Assembly: GCA_016793885.1 (NCBI GenBank) | Contig: JAEUHE010000137.1 | Span: forward strand, 1 to 37,504 | Length of the DNA stretch: 37,504 nt | Reading direction: 5' to 3' | Source of the DNA: Verrucomicrobiales bacterium | GTDB taxonomy: Bacteria > Verrucomicrobiota > Verrucomicrobiia > Limisphaerales > UBA11320 | Shown: one piece after another, positions 1-7,294 of the stretch | Position numbering within the stretch: position 1 is the first letter of the stretch | Layout of the letters: every line of letters starts with the position of its first letter | Translations under genes and position numbers: made by a program | Notes under the pieces: generated by a model | What the model saw: only the letters and a program-made list of their open reading frames with translations | What the model was told of the DNA's origin: nothing | The model's database searches: none

Positions 1-26
1 GCCCGTTATGCAGCTTAATAAACTCC

Positions 27-118
27 GTCACTGTTTGGGGACTCGATACGTCGAGGTGCTTAGTTGAGTTTTTCATGTAATACCGCTAGCACACCTCAAA
101 CAGTGACTTTGCTCAACT
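27..118. repeat. Structured non-coding leader with long inverted repeat and possible pseudoknot
   Basis: No convincing gene is seen in 1-363. Positions 27-40 (GTCACTGTTTGGGG) pair with 94-107 (CCTCAAACAGTGAC) over 14 positions, with one G-U if read as RNA. Inside, CTCGA (42-46) and TCGAG (51-55) form a small hairpin. AGTTGAG (62-68), in the loop, is complementary to CTCAACT (112-118) outside it, which gives an H-type pseudoknot topology. It could be a structured RNA, a terminator of a gene left of the window, or the end of a mobile element. The rest of the spacer shows only a short GATCG/CGATC hairpin near 243-257. Confidence 0.4.
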
Positions 119-329
119 GCATGGATTGGGCTTCAGGCGGAAAAGGCGCAGGATTGCCCCCAGCGGCATAGGATTTAGCTCTTCCACAAGCATCAGGCCG
201 CAGGAATCGTCTAGGTGGACGAATGAACTATAAACCTCATCGGATCGCTGTACGATCAATCACACACAAAAGATCAAGCCTCACCCGAAAATAATCACAT
301 CCGCGCTAGCCTGGGCACCACTTTAGTAG

Positions 330-357
330 TTGACTGAATGGTTCATTCATTTATTAA
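330..357 (+). promoter_or_regulatory. Promoter of the TetR operon with overlapping palindromic operator
   Basis: TTGACT at 330-335 is a good -35 hexamer and TATTAA at 352-357 lies 16 bases on as a -10. Between them, 335-349 is a perfect interrupted palindrome, TGAATG-GTT-CATTCA, of the form bound by TetR-family dimers. It occupies the spacer, so the regulator just downstream very likely represses its own operon. Transcription from this -10 would begin at or next to the GTG start at 364, leaving almost no 5' leader. Confidence 0.6.
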
Positions 358-363
358 AGAGGC

Positions 364-1083
364 GTGCCACGTTTAAAGGCCAACATTTCGGGCAAGCGAT
401 TGAAGGAACTGGCGGAAGCCGCGTTGGACGTCTTTTGTCGGCAGGGCTACGAGCGGTCCCAGGTCGCGGACGTCTCCAAAGCGATGGGTGTGGCCGCTGG
501 CACGATCTACCTCTATGTCGAGGGCAAGGAAGCGCTCTTTGATCTCGTGATCCGTCACACCGCCGCTGAGGACCCAGAATGGCTGGAGGACCTGGAGATC
601 CCAGTACCTACACCCGCACCCGGTTCCACTCTGGAGTTCCTGAAAGAGGTTCTCGGCCGCAAGGGGCAATGGCCTGTTCTGGAAAAGGCGTTACGATCTC
701 CCTCTGCCGCACACATCCGAACAGAACTCGATCAGGTGCTGCGCGAGCAGTATCGCCTAATGACTCGGCATCGTGCCGGACTCGTCCTGCTCATGCGATC
801 GGCACTCGAGTTCCCCGGCCTCGCGGATGTGTTCATTTTTGGACTTCGGAAACGTCTGCTCGAAGGGCTAGGCAAGTATCTCACCTCCCGAATCAGCGCC
901 GGACAACTACGAGGCGTCGCGGACGTGACTGCCACTGTGGCAGTCCTCACTCAAACGATCGCCTGGGCGAATCTCCAAAGACCCTTTGACCCGGGTCTCG
1001 CTGGGTTCTCGGAGCAGGCCATCGAAGACGCCACGGTGGATCTCATCGTCAGCGGACTACTCACTTCCCCATTCCCCACATGA
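364..1083 (+). CDS. TetR/AcrR-family transcriptional regulator
   Basis: A 239-residue regulator that probably represses its own three-gene operon. The N-terminal helix-turn-helix spans about residues 10-58 and shows the family pattern: AALDVFCRQGYERSQVADVSKAMG, then VAAGTIYLYVEGKEALFDLVI. The remaining 180 residues are the helical ligand-binding and dimerisation half, which names no ligand. The start is a GTG. The AAAGAGG stretch is only one base upstream, too close for normal ribosome binding, so the mRNA may be leaderless. The length and N-terminus fit TetR proteins, which supports this start. The stop overlaps the next start (ATGA), indicating translational coupling with the hydroxylase and esterase. 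The ligand may be the lipid or ester handled by those enzymes; that is inference. Confidence 0.88.
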   Translation: MPRLKANISGKRLKELAEAALDVFCRQGYERSQVADVSKAMGVAAGTIYLYVEGKEALFDLVIRHTAAEDPEWLEDLEIPVPTPAPGSTLEFLKEVLGRKGQWPVLEKALRSPSAAHIRTELDQVLREQYRLMTRHRAGLVLLMRSALEFPGLADVFIFGLRKRLLEGLGKYLTSRISAGQLRGVADVTATVAVLTQTIAWANLQRPFDPGLAGFSEQAIEDATVDLIVSGLLTSPFPT

Positions 1084-1916
1084 AAGTCCTCGACCTGCTC
1101 TTCGGAAATCAGCACTCCTTCCTGGAACGGTCCCTCTTTACCACCATCGAAGTCGGACTCCGGTATTTTCTTTTCGCGGGCATCGCCTGGCTGCTCGCCT
1201 ATCGCCTATTCCGCAGCCAGTGGTTCCACCGCAAGATCATCGCCTCCTTTCCGCAGTCCTCCGACGTCCGCCGAGAGATCCGTTACTCGCTGTTCACACT
1301 GGTCATCTTTGGACTGATCGGCGCCAGCACCATCGCTGCCTCCAGGGCTGGATGGACCCAGATGTATTGGAAGATCTCTGATTATGGCCGAGGCTGGTTC
1401 TTCGGCAGCATCGTGTGCGCCATCTTCCTCCACGATGCCTATTTCTACTGGACGCATCGGCTGATGCATCACCGCAAGCTCTTTCCGATCTTCCATCGCG
1501 TCCACCATCTTTCCACCAATCCCTCACCCTGGGCCTCCTACTCCTTCGCGCCCGCGGAGGCGGTGGTGGAGGCCGGGATCTTTCCGCTGGTCGTGACCGT
1601 CATGCCGATTCATCCGGCCGCCTTTGGAATCGTCATGTTGTGGCAGATTCTCTTCAACGTCGCCGGCCACACTGGCTTTGAGTTCCACCCCAAATGGGTC
1701 TTCAATACCCCGCTCCGGCTCTTTATCAACACTCCCACTAACCACGTGATGCATCATGAAAAGATGCGGGGCAACTACGGCCTCTACTTTAACATCTGGG
1801 ACCGCCTCATGGGAACCAACCACCCTGATTACGAATCCCGTTTCCGCGAGGTCACCTCGCGTCCAAAAGACAAAGCTCGAACCGAAATGCCCGCGGGCTC
1901 CCCAAACGAAGCATGA
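1080..1916 (+). CDS. Sterol desaturase / fatty acid hydroxylase superfamily membrane protein
   Basis: A 278-residue integral membrane di-iron oxygenase-type protein. Hydrophobic segments lie near residues 25-42, 70-88, 107-120 and 163-195. The eight-histidine signature is clear: H118 with H126, H130 and H131 (HDAYFYWTHRLMHH), H139 with H142-H143 (HRVHH), and H222 with H225-H226 (HVMHH), plus H197. These residues bind two irons in the family and support O2-dependent hydroxylation or desaturation of a lipid. The substrate cannot be told from sequence. The gene overlaps both the upstream regulator and the downstream esterase by ATGA junctions, so the three are co-translated, and a role in modifying a lipid or acyl group under TetR control is a reasonable inference. 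Confidence 0.87.
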   Translation: MKVLDLLFGNQHSFLERSLFTTIEVGLRYFLFAGIAWLLAYRLFRSQWFHRKIIASFPQSSDVRREIRYSLFTLVIFGLIGASTIAASRAGWTQMYWKISDYGRGWFFGSIVCAIFLHDAYFYWTHRLMHHRKLFPIFHRVHHLSTNPSPWASYSFAPAEAVVEAGIFPLVVTVMPIHPAAFGIVMLWQILFNVAGHTGFEFHPKWVFNTPLRLFINTPTNHVMHHEKMRGNYGLYFNIWDRLMGTNHPDYESRFREVTSRPKDKARTEMPAGSPNEA

Positions 1917-3175
1917 AACTGACTGGATTCATCCTTGCCATCGCCAGCGTCGTGGGTTTGTTGCCCACCGCCCGCGGAGCCGACTTTGCGCTGCGGAACG
2001 GCGACACCATGACTTTTCTGGGCGACAGCATCACGGCAGCCCGCGGCTACACCAAGATCGTGGAGCACTACACTCTGATGCGATTCCCCGATCGTCATGT
2101 GCGGTTTGTCAACGCAGGCCAGGGCGGCGACACCGCCCACGGGTGTCTGAAGCGCCTCAACCGAGACGTGTTCGCCACGGGCACCACGGTGCTCACGGTA
2201 GCGTTCGGCATCAACGATATCGGCTGGGGCACGAAGGCGGACGATGCGCACCGTCAGATGTACCTCGATGGCATCCGAGAGATCGTCACCCGCAGCCAAG
2301 CACGCGGCATACGAGTCTTCATCTGCTCTCCTGCCATTACCGCCGAAGCTCCGGACACCGCCGAGAAGGGTTATCTCCAAATCATGACTGACGACGGGAT
2401 GGCGTTGGCCCGATCCCTGGGAGCTCAGACGATTGATCTCTCGCGGGGAATGCGGGAAATTCAACGTCGCGTGGTCTCCGCGAATGCCAGCGAGAAGGAT
2501 CCGAAGAAGCAGACTCGACTGCATGTGGAGGACGGGGTCCACCTCAACGATCTCGGTCAATTGGCGATGGGCTACGCCATGCTCCGCGGACTAGGCGCTC
2601 CGGCCGAGGTGTCGTCGGTCACCATCGACGCGGGCGCGTTGCGCACCCTGGCGGCTGAGAACTGCACCGTCTCCGCCTTGAAGCGTCTCACCGACGGCCT
2701 CACCTTCCGCCGATTGGACCGCGGGCTACCGCTCAATCTAGGCATCTTCAGCGCCCTCAACCATCGGTGGATTCCGATTCCCGAGACCCTGAACGGCTAC
2801 CGGCTGAAAGTGACCGGTCTGGCACCCGGCGATTATGAGGTCCGGGCCGAAGGTCGACTGCTGGGAAGTTACAGCGCCGAACGGCTTGCCCGTGGTGAGA
2901 ACATCGCCTCCGCAACGTCCAACGGATGGGAGCCGGGAGGCCCCTGGGACGCGCAGTCCGACACCGTCAGGGAGTTCGTGGATGCGCGTGACAAAGCCTG
3001 GGGAGGCGCCCATTTCCGCCGTCAGTTCAACCGCGACAATCCGGCATCGCCCAAACTCGAGCGCCAGGCCCAGGCGGCGGATGACGCCCTGGTGGCACTC
3101 GCGCGCACTGCAGCGAAGCCCTACCCCTATCGCTTCGAGATCCGGAAGGTTCAGGCGAAGGCCGGCCAGCAGTAA
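1913..3175 (+). CDS. Secreted SGNH/GDSL-family hydrolase
   Basis: A 420-residue exported esterase-like protein. An N-terminal signal peptide (MKLTGFILAIASVVGLLPTA) is followed by the SGNH blocks: GDSI with nucleophile Ser39, the oxyanion glycine in NAGQGGD near residue 69, Asn101 in AFGIND, and Asp207/His210 in VEDGVHLND. All catalytic positions are present, so it should be an active esterase, acyl hydrolase or deacetylase. The C-terminal 200 residues form an extra domain of unknown role, often seen in SGNH proteins of Planctomycetes and Verrucomicrobia. It is the last gene of the operon and is coupled to the hydroxylase by an ATGA overlap. The substrate is unknown; carbohydrate esters and lipids are both possible. 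Confidence 0.85.
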   Translation: MKLTGFILAIASVVGLLPTARGADFALRNGDTMTFLGDSITAARGYTKIVEHYTLMRFPDRHVRFVNAGQGGDTAHGCLKRLNRDVFATGTTVLTVAFGINDIGWGTKADDAHRQMYLDGIREIVTRSQARGIRVFICSPAITAEAPDTAEKGYLQIMTDDGMALARSLGAQTIDLSRGMREIQRRVVSANASEKDPKKQTRLHVEDGVHLNDLGQLAMGYAMLRGLGAPAEVSSVTIDAGALRTLAAENCTVSALKRLTDGLTFRRLDRGLPLNLGIFSALNHRWIPIPETLNGYRLKVTGLAPGDYEVRAEGRLLGSYSAERLARGENIASATSNGWEPGGPWDAQSDTVREFVDARDKAWGGAHFRRQFNRDNPASPKLERQAQAADDALVALARTAAKPYPYRFEIRKVQAKAGQQ

Positions 3176-3413
3176 CCATGTAACGACGTCCGTCCCTGGA
3201 CGTTCCCCACCCCCTGGGCCGAGACGGCCCACACTACAACTGTAGCGTCGTCCATGCTGGACGATTCCCCAGCCCCGAACGCAGCGGGCATCTCCCCTCA
3301 TCCTTTCCCTCCTTTCACGCCTCATGGGCCGAGACGGCCCACACTACAATGCAGCGTCGTCCGTGTCGGACGATTCCCCAACCCCCAGCGCAGCGGGGTC
3401 CGGCGGTCTCTCA
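3176..3413. repeat. Two copies of a dispersed hairpin repeat between convergent genes
   Basis: GGGCCGAGACGGCCCACACT is present at about 3217 and again at about 3325. Its first part, GGGCCG-aga-CGGCCC, is itself a hairpin. Each copy is followed by a GTAGCGTCGTCC/GCAGCGTCGTCC block and a ...GGACGATTCCCCA block, with CGTCC/GGACG arms able to fold. A reversed partial copy lies at about 4330-4357. The spacer sits between the convergent esterase and DUF2585 genes and may also serve as a bidirectional terminator. Confidence 0.6.
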
Positions 3414-3998
3414 CTAACGTCCTTGTGACTGCCAGGTCTTGATGGCCTCGATGGGTCGCACCAGCATGATCACATTCAAGGTGAGATTGTCCCTCACCCA
3501 CACTAGACATCCGAGTTCCATCGCAAGGACCACCGCCAAACTGATGCGCGCAGAACATTTCAGTGCGAACAGGAATCCCAAGCCGGCAAAGAGGATATCG
3601 CAGCTCGAGTTCAACACACTATCGCCTACATAGCCCTGCGCTATGGTAGCCGCCCGGTAGCGGTCGATGATGAAAGGCGAATTCTCCAGCAGCTCCCAAG
3701 CCCCCTCCATCGCGACAGCCATCACAAACCGTTGAGACGTCGGCAGCCGACGGGCGACCAACCACAGGAATCCATAAAACAGTATCCCATGGATGAAATG
3801 AGAAAAACTATAGGCATCCGCGACCCGTTGAGAATTTGTGCTGCTCCAAATATCTCCATCCCACCAGCCAAACCGACCGTCTGGTCCGAACGGGGCACGC
3901 CCGGAGGCCAACTCAGCGACGGCCACCGCCGCAATGACGACGGTAAGGCCAATGGCTCCCATCCAGTATCCGCGACTCAAGGCCGTTCGTGCGCTCAT
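3414..3998 (-). CDS. DUF2585 / UPF0314 family membrane protein
   Basis: A 194-residue integral membrane protein of unknown function. It carries the hallmark UPF0314/DUF2585 segments: SFSHFIHGILFYGFLWL, then WELLENSPFIIDRYR, then GYVGDSVLNSSCDILF. Hydrophobic helices lie near the N-terminus (YWMGAIGLTVVIAAVAVAEL), at the HGILFYGFLW segment and in two C-terminal stretches. The reading frame is open back to 4136, but the first 46 residues look unlike the family, and starting at 3998 restores the usual length of about 195, so that start was chosen. Neither start has a clear ribosome-binding site. The gene stands alone, convergent with the TetR operon and separated from the retron by repeats. No function is assigned. 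Confidence 0.8.
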   Translation of the reverse strand: MSARTALSRGYWMGAIGLTVVIAAVAVAELASGRAPFGPDGRFGWWDGDIWSSTNSQRVADAYSFSHFIHGILFYGFLWLVARRLPTSQRFVMAVAMEGAWELLENSPFIIDRYRAATIAQGYVGDSVLNSSCDILFAGLGFLFALKCSARISLAVVLAMELGCLVWVRDNLTLNVIMLVRPIEAIKTWQSQGR

Positions 3999-4143
3999 GC
4001 GGAGGGGATCGTCGGCTATCCGCCGGAGAAAGCGAACTAGAAGTTGCCTGGGGTTCGGGTTCGGATGTGAAAGGATTCTCAGCTGTCTCTTCAAAAAGGC
4101 GGCCTCAACAAGTTGAGCAATGTGAGAGTTCATCACCTGGTCG

Positions 4144-4237
4144 GAACTCCGAACCTGAAAGGTTCGCAGAGATTAGCCGGGGGTGCTGGCACCCCCGGAA
4201 CTCTTAAAAAATACGGAGCATCGCGCAGCGATGCCAC
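4144..4237 (-). repeat. Three-hairpin dispersed repeat, copy 1 (reverse orientation)
   Basis: Three stem-loops lie in a row: GAACC-tgaaa-GGTTC (4151-4165), CCGGGGGTGC-tg-GCACCCCCGG (4177-4198), and GCATCGC-gca-GCGATGC (4218-4234). The same three hairpins, in the opposite order and orientation, occur at 30661-30757 and 33903-33995. The sequence between hairpins is also alike, for example GGAGCATCGC and AGATTAGCC. Confidence 0.75.
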
Positions 4238-4329
4238 CGGCGTTCAAGCTTGCCTCATGCGCTCTTCAACGAAGCGGATCCTCACGAGGAGAACGAACTG
4301 AGAGAGGAGTTAGAGTTGCCTAAGGGAAA

Positions 4330-4440
4330 TCGTCCAGGGACGGACGACGCTACAGGGTGACGATAACGATTACGATTGCGATTACGATGGGACGGGAACA
4401 CGAGAGCGCGATCACGCTCCCAACTCATCACTCATCACTC
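4330..4440. repeat. Reverse copy of the GTAGCGTCGTCC repeat and simple GATTACGATT tandem
   Basis: AATCGTCCAGGGACGGACGA followed by CGCTAC at about 4328-4353 is the reverse complement of the repeat seen at 3240-3375. It is followed by a degenerate short tandem of ACGATTACGATT units (about 4360-4388) and by ACTCATC repeated to about 4440. No gene is seen between 4137 and the retron leader. Confidence 0.5.
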
Positions 4441-4449
4441 CCCCTGCCC

Positions 4450-4687
4450 CCCCTCACTTGCGAGTAAACCAAGTTGACTCGCTCAAGCGGAATGGCGCTT
4501 AATCTGGATCGTAGCGGGCGGTGCTCCAAGCTGATGAAGCGGACCTCGGTCGGCCTTCATCTCTCCGGGGTTACCCCGGGGGAACTTGTCAGTAGCTCGT
4601 TTCATCGCGAGAGCCACGCTGCGCTGGCGCGCAGATCCGCTCACGCACAACGGGACGCGTTGGAGCACTGTCCCGCTTTCTACTCTC
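4450..4687 (+). ncRNA. Candidate retron msr-msd RNA region
   Basis: The stretch directly 5' of the reverse transcriptase is unusually rich in stem-loops on the same strand: 4457-4487 (CTTGCGAGT against ACTCG..CAAG), 4485-4500 (AAGCG-gaatgg-CGCTT, competing with the first), 4533-4561 (GATGAAG...CTTCATC with an inner GACC-tc-GGTC), 4565-4579 (CCGGGG-tta-CCCCGG), 4619-4634 (CTGCGC-tggc-GCGCAG) and 4651-4675 (CGGGAC...GTCCCG). Retrons encode their msr-msd RNA just upstream of the RT, so this is where it should be. I could not settle the a1/a2 repeats or the branching guanosine; AGCGGA (4486-4491) with TCCGCT (4636-4641) is one weak pairing. Ends are approximate. Confidence 0.42.
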
Positions 4688-6025
4688 ATGGAGTTTGCCA
4701 ATCAGGTGGCGCGACAGTTGGCGATTGCGATCCAACAGGGGAGGATCGAGGAGGAGGCGTTGGTGCAGCGAATCAGGGAACACTGTCTGGGACGGCAGCG
4801 GTGGTTGCGGTCCTTTGCCAGGCGATTCGTGGCTCATTTCGGGGAAGGTCGTCGCTGGCGTCGGCTTCGGATGGAACGGTTCATTCTCAAGGACGCGGGA
4901 TTTCGCAGAGCGGTGGCCATGTCCCAGCTAAGCCTCCGGAGTGGGATCAACCCCGCACCCGGCATGTGCCCGGCAGCCGGTGCCCCAGAACATTGGAAGC
5001 TTCCCGAGTTGGCGACCACGGGTGACCTGGCTCGCTGGCTCAACCTCGAACCCGGCGAGTTGGCTTGGTTCTCAGATAGCCGAACTCAGGAGCAAACCCT
5101 ACCCGAGGGACCACTTCGGCATTACCGCTACCATTGGGTCCTCAAGCGAGGAGGTTCAGCGCGCCTGCTGGAGTGTCCCAAACAGCGGCTCAAACTCTTC
5201 CAACGGCACGTGCTTTTCCAACTGCTGAATCGTATCCCCATTCACCCGGCGGCCCACGGGTTCCAAGCCGGACGATCCGTCCAAAGCTTCGCCCAGCCCC
5301 ATGTGGGACGTGAGATCGTGATGCGATTGGATCTGCAGGACTTTTTCCCATCGGTCATGAAATCCCGTGTGTTGGCGATCTTCCTGACCGCTGGCTATCC
5401 CGAACCAGTCGCGGCAATGTTGGCGGGACTTTGCACCAATGCTTCGCCATTCGCAGTCCTAAGTTCCTGTCCCGCCACCGTTCACCCCACGCAACGGTGC
5501 CACTTGAAGGACCTCTACCGACGTCCCCATCTCCCTCAGGGGGCACCAACCTCCGCCGCTTTGGCGAACCTTGCCGCGTTTCGCTTAGACTTGCGGCTGC
5601 ACGGGTTGGCGAAAGCTGCTGGGGCGGCTTACACCCGCTATGCCGATGATTTGGTGTTTTCTGGGGACAGTGCCTTTGCCCGGATGGTTGAGCGCTTTTA
5701 CATTCAGGTCTGTGCCATCGCTCTGGAGGAAGGCTTTGCGGTGCAAACGCGAAAAACCCGAATGATGCGGCGGTCCGTTTCACAGCGGGCGGTCGGATTA
5801 GTGCTCAATGACCGGTTGAACACACCCCGCCGAGAGTTTGATTGTCTCAAGGCGATCCTGCACAACTGCGTGGTGCAGGGGGTCGCCGCGCAAAATCGTG
5901 CGGATCATCCCCGATTCAAGGAACACCTGGCGGGGCGCATCGCCTACATGGAGTCGATAAATCCTGGGCGGGGGATCCGGCTCCGACGTGACTTTGATCG
6001 GATCATCTGGCCGGACCCGACGTGA
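4688..6025 (+). CDS. Retron-type reverse transcriptase
   Basis: A 445-residue reverse transcriptase that would copy a structured RNA encoded just upstream into msDNA. RT motifs are intact: HGF at 190-192 (AHGFQAGRS), RLDLQDFFPS with catalytic Asp215, LPQGAPTS at 282-289, YADD at 318-321 with the two catalytic aspartates, and VGLVLN near 369, in the place of the retron VTG motif. About 185 residues precede the RT core. The N-terminal extension and the PHLPQGAPTSAALANL region resemble the long myxobacterial RTs (Mx162/Sa163 type); that likeness is from memory. The frame is open back to 4586, but those codons cross several hairpins and read as low-complexity basic peptide, so Met at 4688 was chosen. 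No effector gene follows on this strand, so it may be a stand-alone RT. Confidence 0.85.
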   Translation: MEFANQVARQLAIAIQQGRIEEEALVQRIREHCLGRQRWLRSFARRFVAHFGEGRRWRRLRMERFILKDAGFRRAVAMSQLSLRSGINPAPGMCPAAGAPEHWKLPELATTGDLARWLNLEPGELAWFSDSRTQEQTLPEGPLRHYRYHWVLKRGGSARLLECPKQRLKLFQRHVLFQLLNRIPIHPAAHGFQAGRSVQSFAQPHVGREIVMRLDLQDFFPSVMKSRVLAIFLTAGYPEPVAAMLAGLCTNASPFAVLSSCPATVHPTQRCHLKDLYRRPHLPQGAPTSAALANLAAFRLDLRLHGLAKAAGAAYTRYADDLVFSGDSAFARMVERFYIQVCAIALEEGFAVQTRKTRMMRRSVSQRAVGLVLNDRLNTPRREFDCLKAILHNCVVQGVAAQNRADHPRFKEHLAGRIAYMESINPGRGIRLRRDFDRIIWPDPT

Positions 6026-6041
6026 GCCGCGGTGACGGCTC
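6024..6041 (+). terminator. Hairpin overlapping the reverse transcriptase stop codon
   Basis: GAGCCG-cggtga-CGGCTC begins inside the TGA stop and forms a 6-bp stem. No U-tract follows, so termination here is only suggested. Confidence 0.35.
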
Positions 6042-6058
6042 TAATCCTAGAAAGGAGG

Positions 6059-6330
6059 ATGGAAACCACGGATTGCTCGGATGACACGGATTAGGAAGGT
6101 TTTATAATATTCTTGAGCACGAGTTCGCACTCCTTCTCAGAGTGATCAGGGTCGTCCCTCCCGGTCTTTGCGGATCCGTGTCATCCGAGGAATCCGTGGT
6201 GAATCCATTCCGGGCTTAAGGCAATGTGGCCGCAAGAAACGAAACATGACGAAAGAGGTTCTGAACCCTGGAACTCACTCACCCTCTGTCCGTCCGTTTC
6301 TTTCGTCCCTTTTCGCTTTTTGCGGCTAAT
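6059..6330. repeat. Two successive long inverted repeats (ACCACGGAT type and GCCGCAA type)
   Basis: ACCACGGATTGCTCGGATGA (from about 6064) followed by CACGGAT is mirrored by ATCCGTGTCATCCGAGGAAT then CCGTGGT at about 6173-6200, a nearly perfect pair of about 27-bp arms with a spacer of roughly 80 bases. A second pair follows: GGCCGCAAGAAACGAAA..GACGAAAGA (6230-6261) against TCTTTCGTCCCTTTTCGC..TTGCGGC (about 6299-6327). The spacer 6042-6369 has no gene. Such ACCACGGATT palindromes recur in verrucomicrobial genomes, as far as I recall. Confidence 0.65.
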
Positions 6331-6369
6331 GTTGTTTCCGACGATTGAGTAGGAAGTCAACCAAACTCA

Positions 6370-7014
6370 TCACGGCTTCAGCAGACCTCGAGCGTAGGTG
6401 GCGAGGCGTTGGCGATAGGTGGCGTCCAATCCTGAAGTGTTTGTTGGCTTATCGTTCTCATTCGCCATCCGCTCTAGGGCCATCCTGAGCTCTGAGCGGC
6501 CCATCTGCGTCTGAACTGTTTTCTTAGCCCAAGAGACCAAGGTAGACTCCATCCGATGACACACCACATCAGCAAGTGCCGCTCGCTCGAGTCGTTCCAC
6601 GAAGGTTCCCACGGGAACCATCGACTCATCGGAAACGAGCCGCTTCTTGATAGCCTGGATCGTCCGCTCGACGACTTTGGCTTGGGCAGCGGTCAAGTCG
6701 GGCGCCTTCAGGGCTTTCAGAAAGCCCAGGGACCCGCCGTCCCCCTGTCGACTCAGTTCGTTCATGGATTGCTCCCAATCCGGATTGGTCGTTTGTGCGG
6801 CCAGGGTATGCATTCGCAGATAAGCCGTCGCCTGGACTGGAGCGTTCTTAGGAAAAGGTAGTCCGATGCTGGAGGCGGCGGAGGACTCTTCCTTAAGCTC
6901 GGCAACCGAGGCGTCGGCCGTTGGGGAAGCGCTGCTCCGATCCTCTGCCCATGCCGGGATAGCGACGAACAGATTTAGGGTCGACAACAACAAAACCATC
7001 GAGAATTTCTTCAT
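6370..7014 (-). CDS. Small secreted protein of unknown function
   Basis: A 214-residue exported protein that I do not recognise. The frame is open to 7233, but Met at 7014 begins a clear signal peptide (MKKFSMVLLLSTLNLFVAIP, then AWA-ED), so the upstream 73 codons are discarded. The mature part is helical in character, with charged and alanine-rich stretches (APDLTAAQAKVVERTIQAIKKR, LRMALERMANEND) and one cysteine, and has no catalytic motif. It lies between the retron's inverted repeats and the PQQ-propeller gene, divergent from the latter. No function is assigned. Confidence 0.6.
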   Translation of the reverse strand: MKKFSMVLLLSTLNLFVAIPAWAEDRSSASPTADASVAELKEESSAASSIGLPFPKNAPVQATAYLRMHTLAAQTTNPDWEQSMNELSRQGDGGSLGFLKALKAPDLTAAQAKVVERTIQAIKKRLVSDESMVPVGTFVERLERAALADVVCHRMESTLVSWAKKTVQTQMGRSELRMALERMANENDKPTNTSGLDATYRQRLATYARGLLKP

Positions 7015-7294
7015 TGGAGTTTTTGCGTTGGAGTTTACAGACGGTATGGAACGACCCGTCAGCGAAAAAATCGCATAGGCCGCCGAAGGAGTCCAGATCA
7101 GTGTAGGGTTTCGGTTGCGCGTGTGAGACAAAGCGGCGGAATTCCTTCGCGTGCTCCGCGTTGAGGTAGGGCTAGATTTGACCACGAACGGAGTTTCCCC
7201 CGATCCTGGTGGCGTCTCCCTAAGGTGACTCATCTAAGGGCCCGACTTTGCTCTGGTGAAAACCCACAGAAACGACTATGGATAGCCATGAACC

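Noticed and set aside
1..120. Partial gene entering from the left edge
   Set aside because: Stops occur in nearly every frame within 80 bases, and the remaining frame is too short to judge.
1829..2560. 243-residue minus-strand open frame across the hydroxylase/esterase junction
   Set aside because: It runs against two well-supported coupled genes and shows no domain.
4586..4687. N-terminal 34 residues of the reverse transcriptase open frame as real protein
   Set aside because: The sequence folds into several hairpins, reads as a basic low-complexity peptide, and retron RNAs normally occupy this position.
6026..7014. A retron effector gene next to the reverse transcriptase
   Set aside because: The nearest gene is on the opposite strand, is an exported protein without toxin or nuclease motifs, and is separated by long inverted repeats.
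7015..7233. N-terminal extension of the small secreted protein
   Set aside because: A clear signal peptide begins at 7014, and upstream residues would block export.
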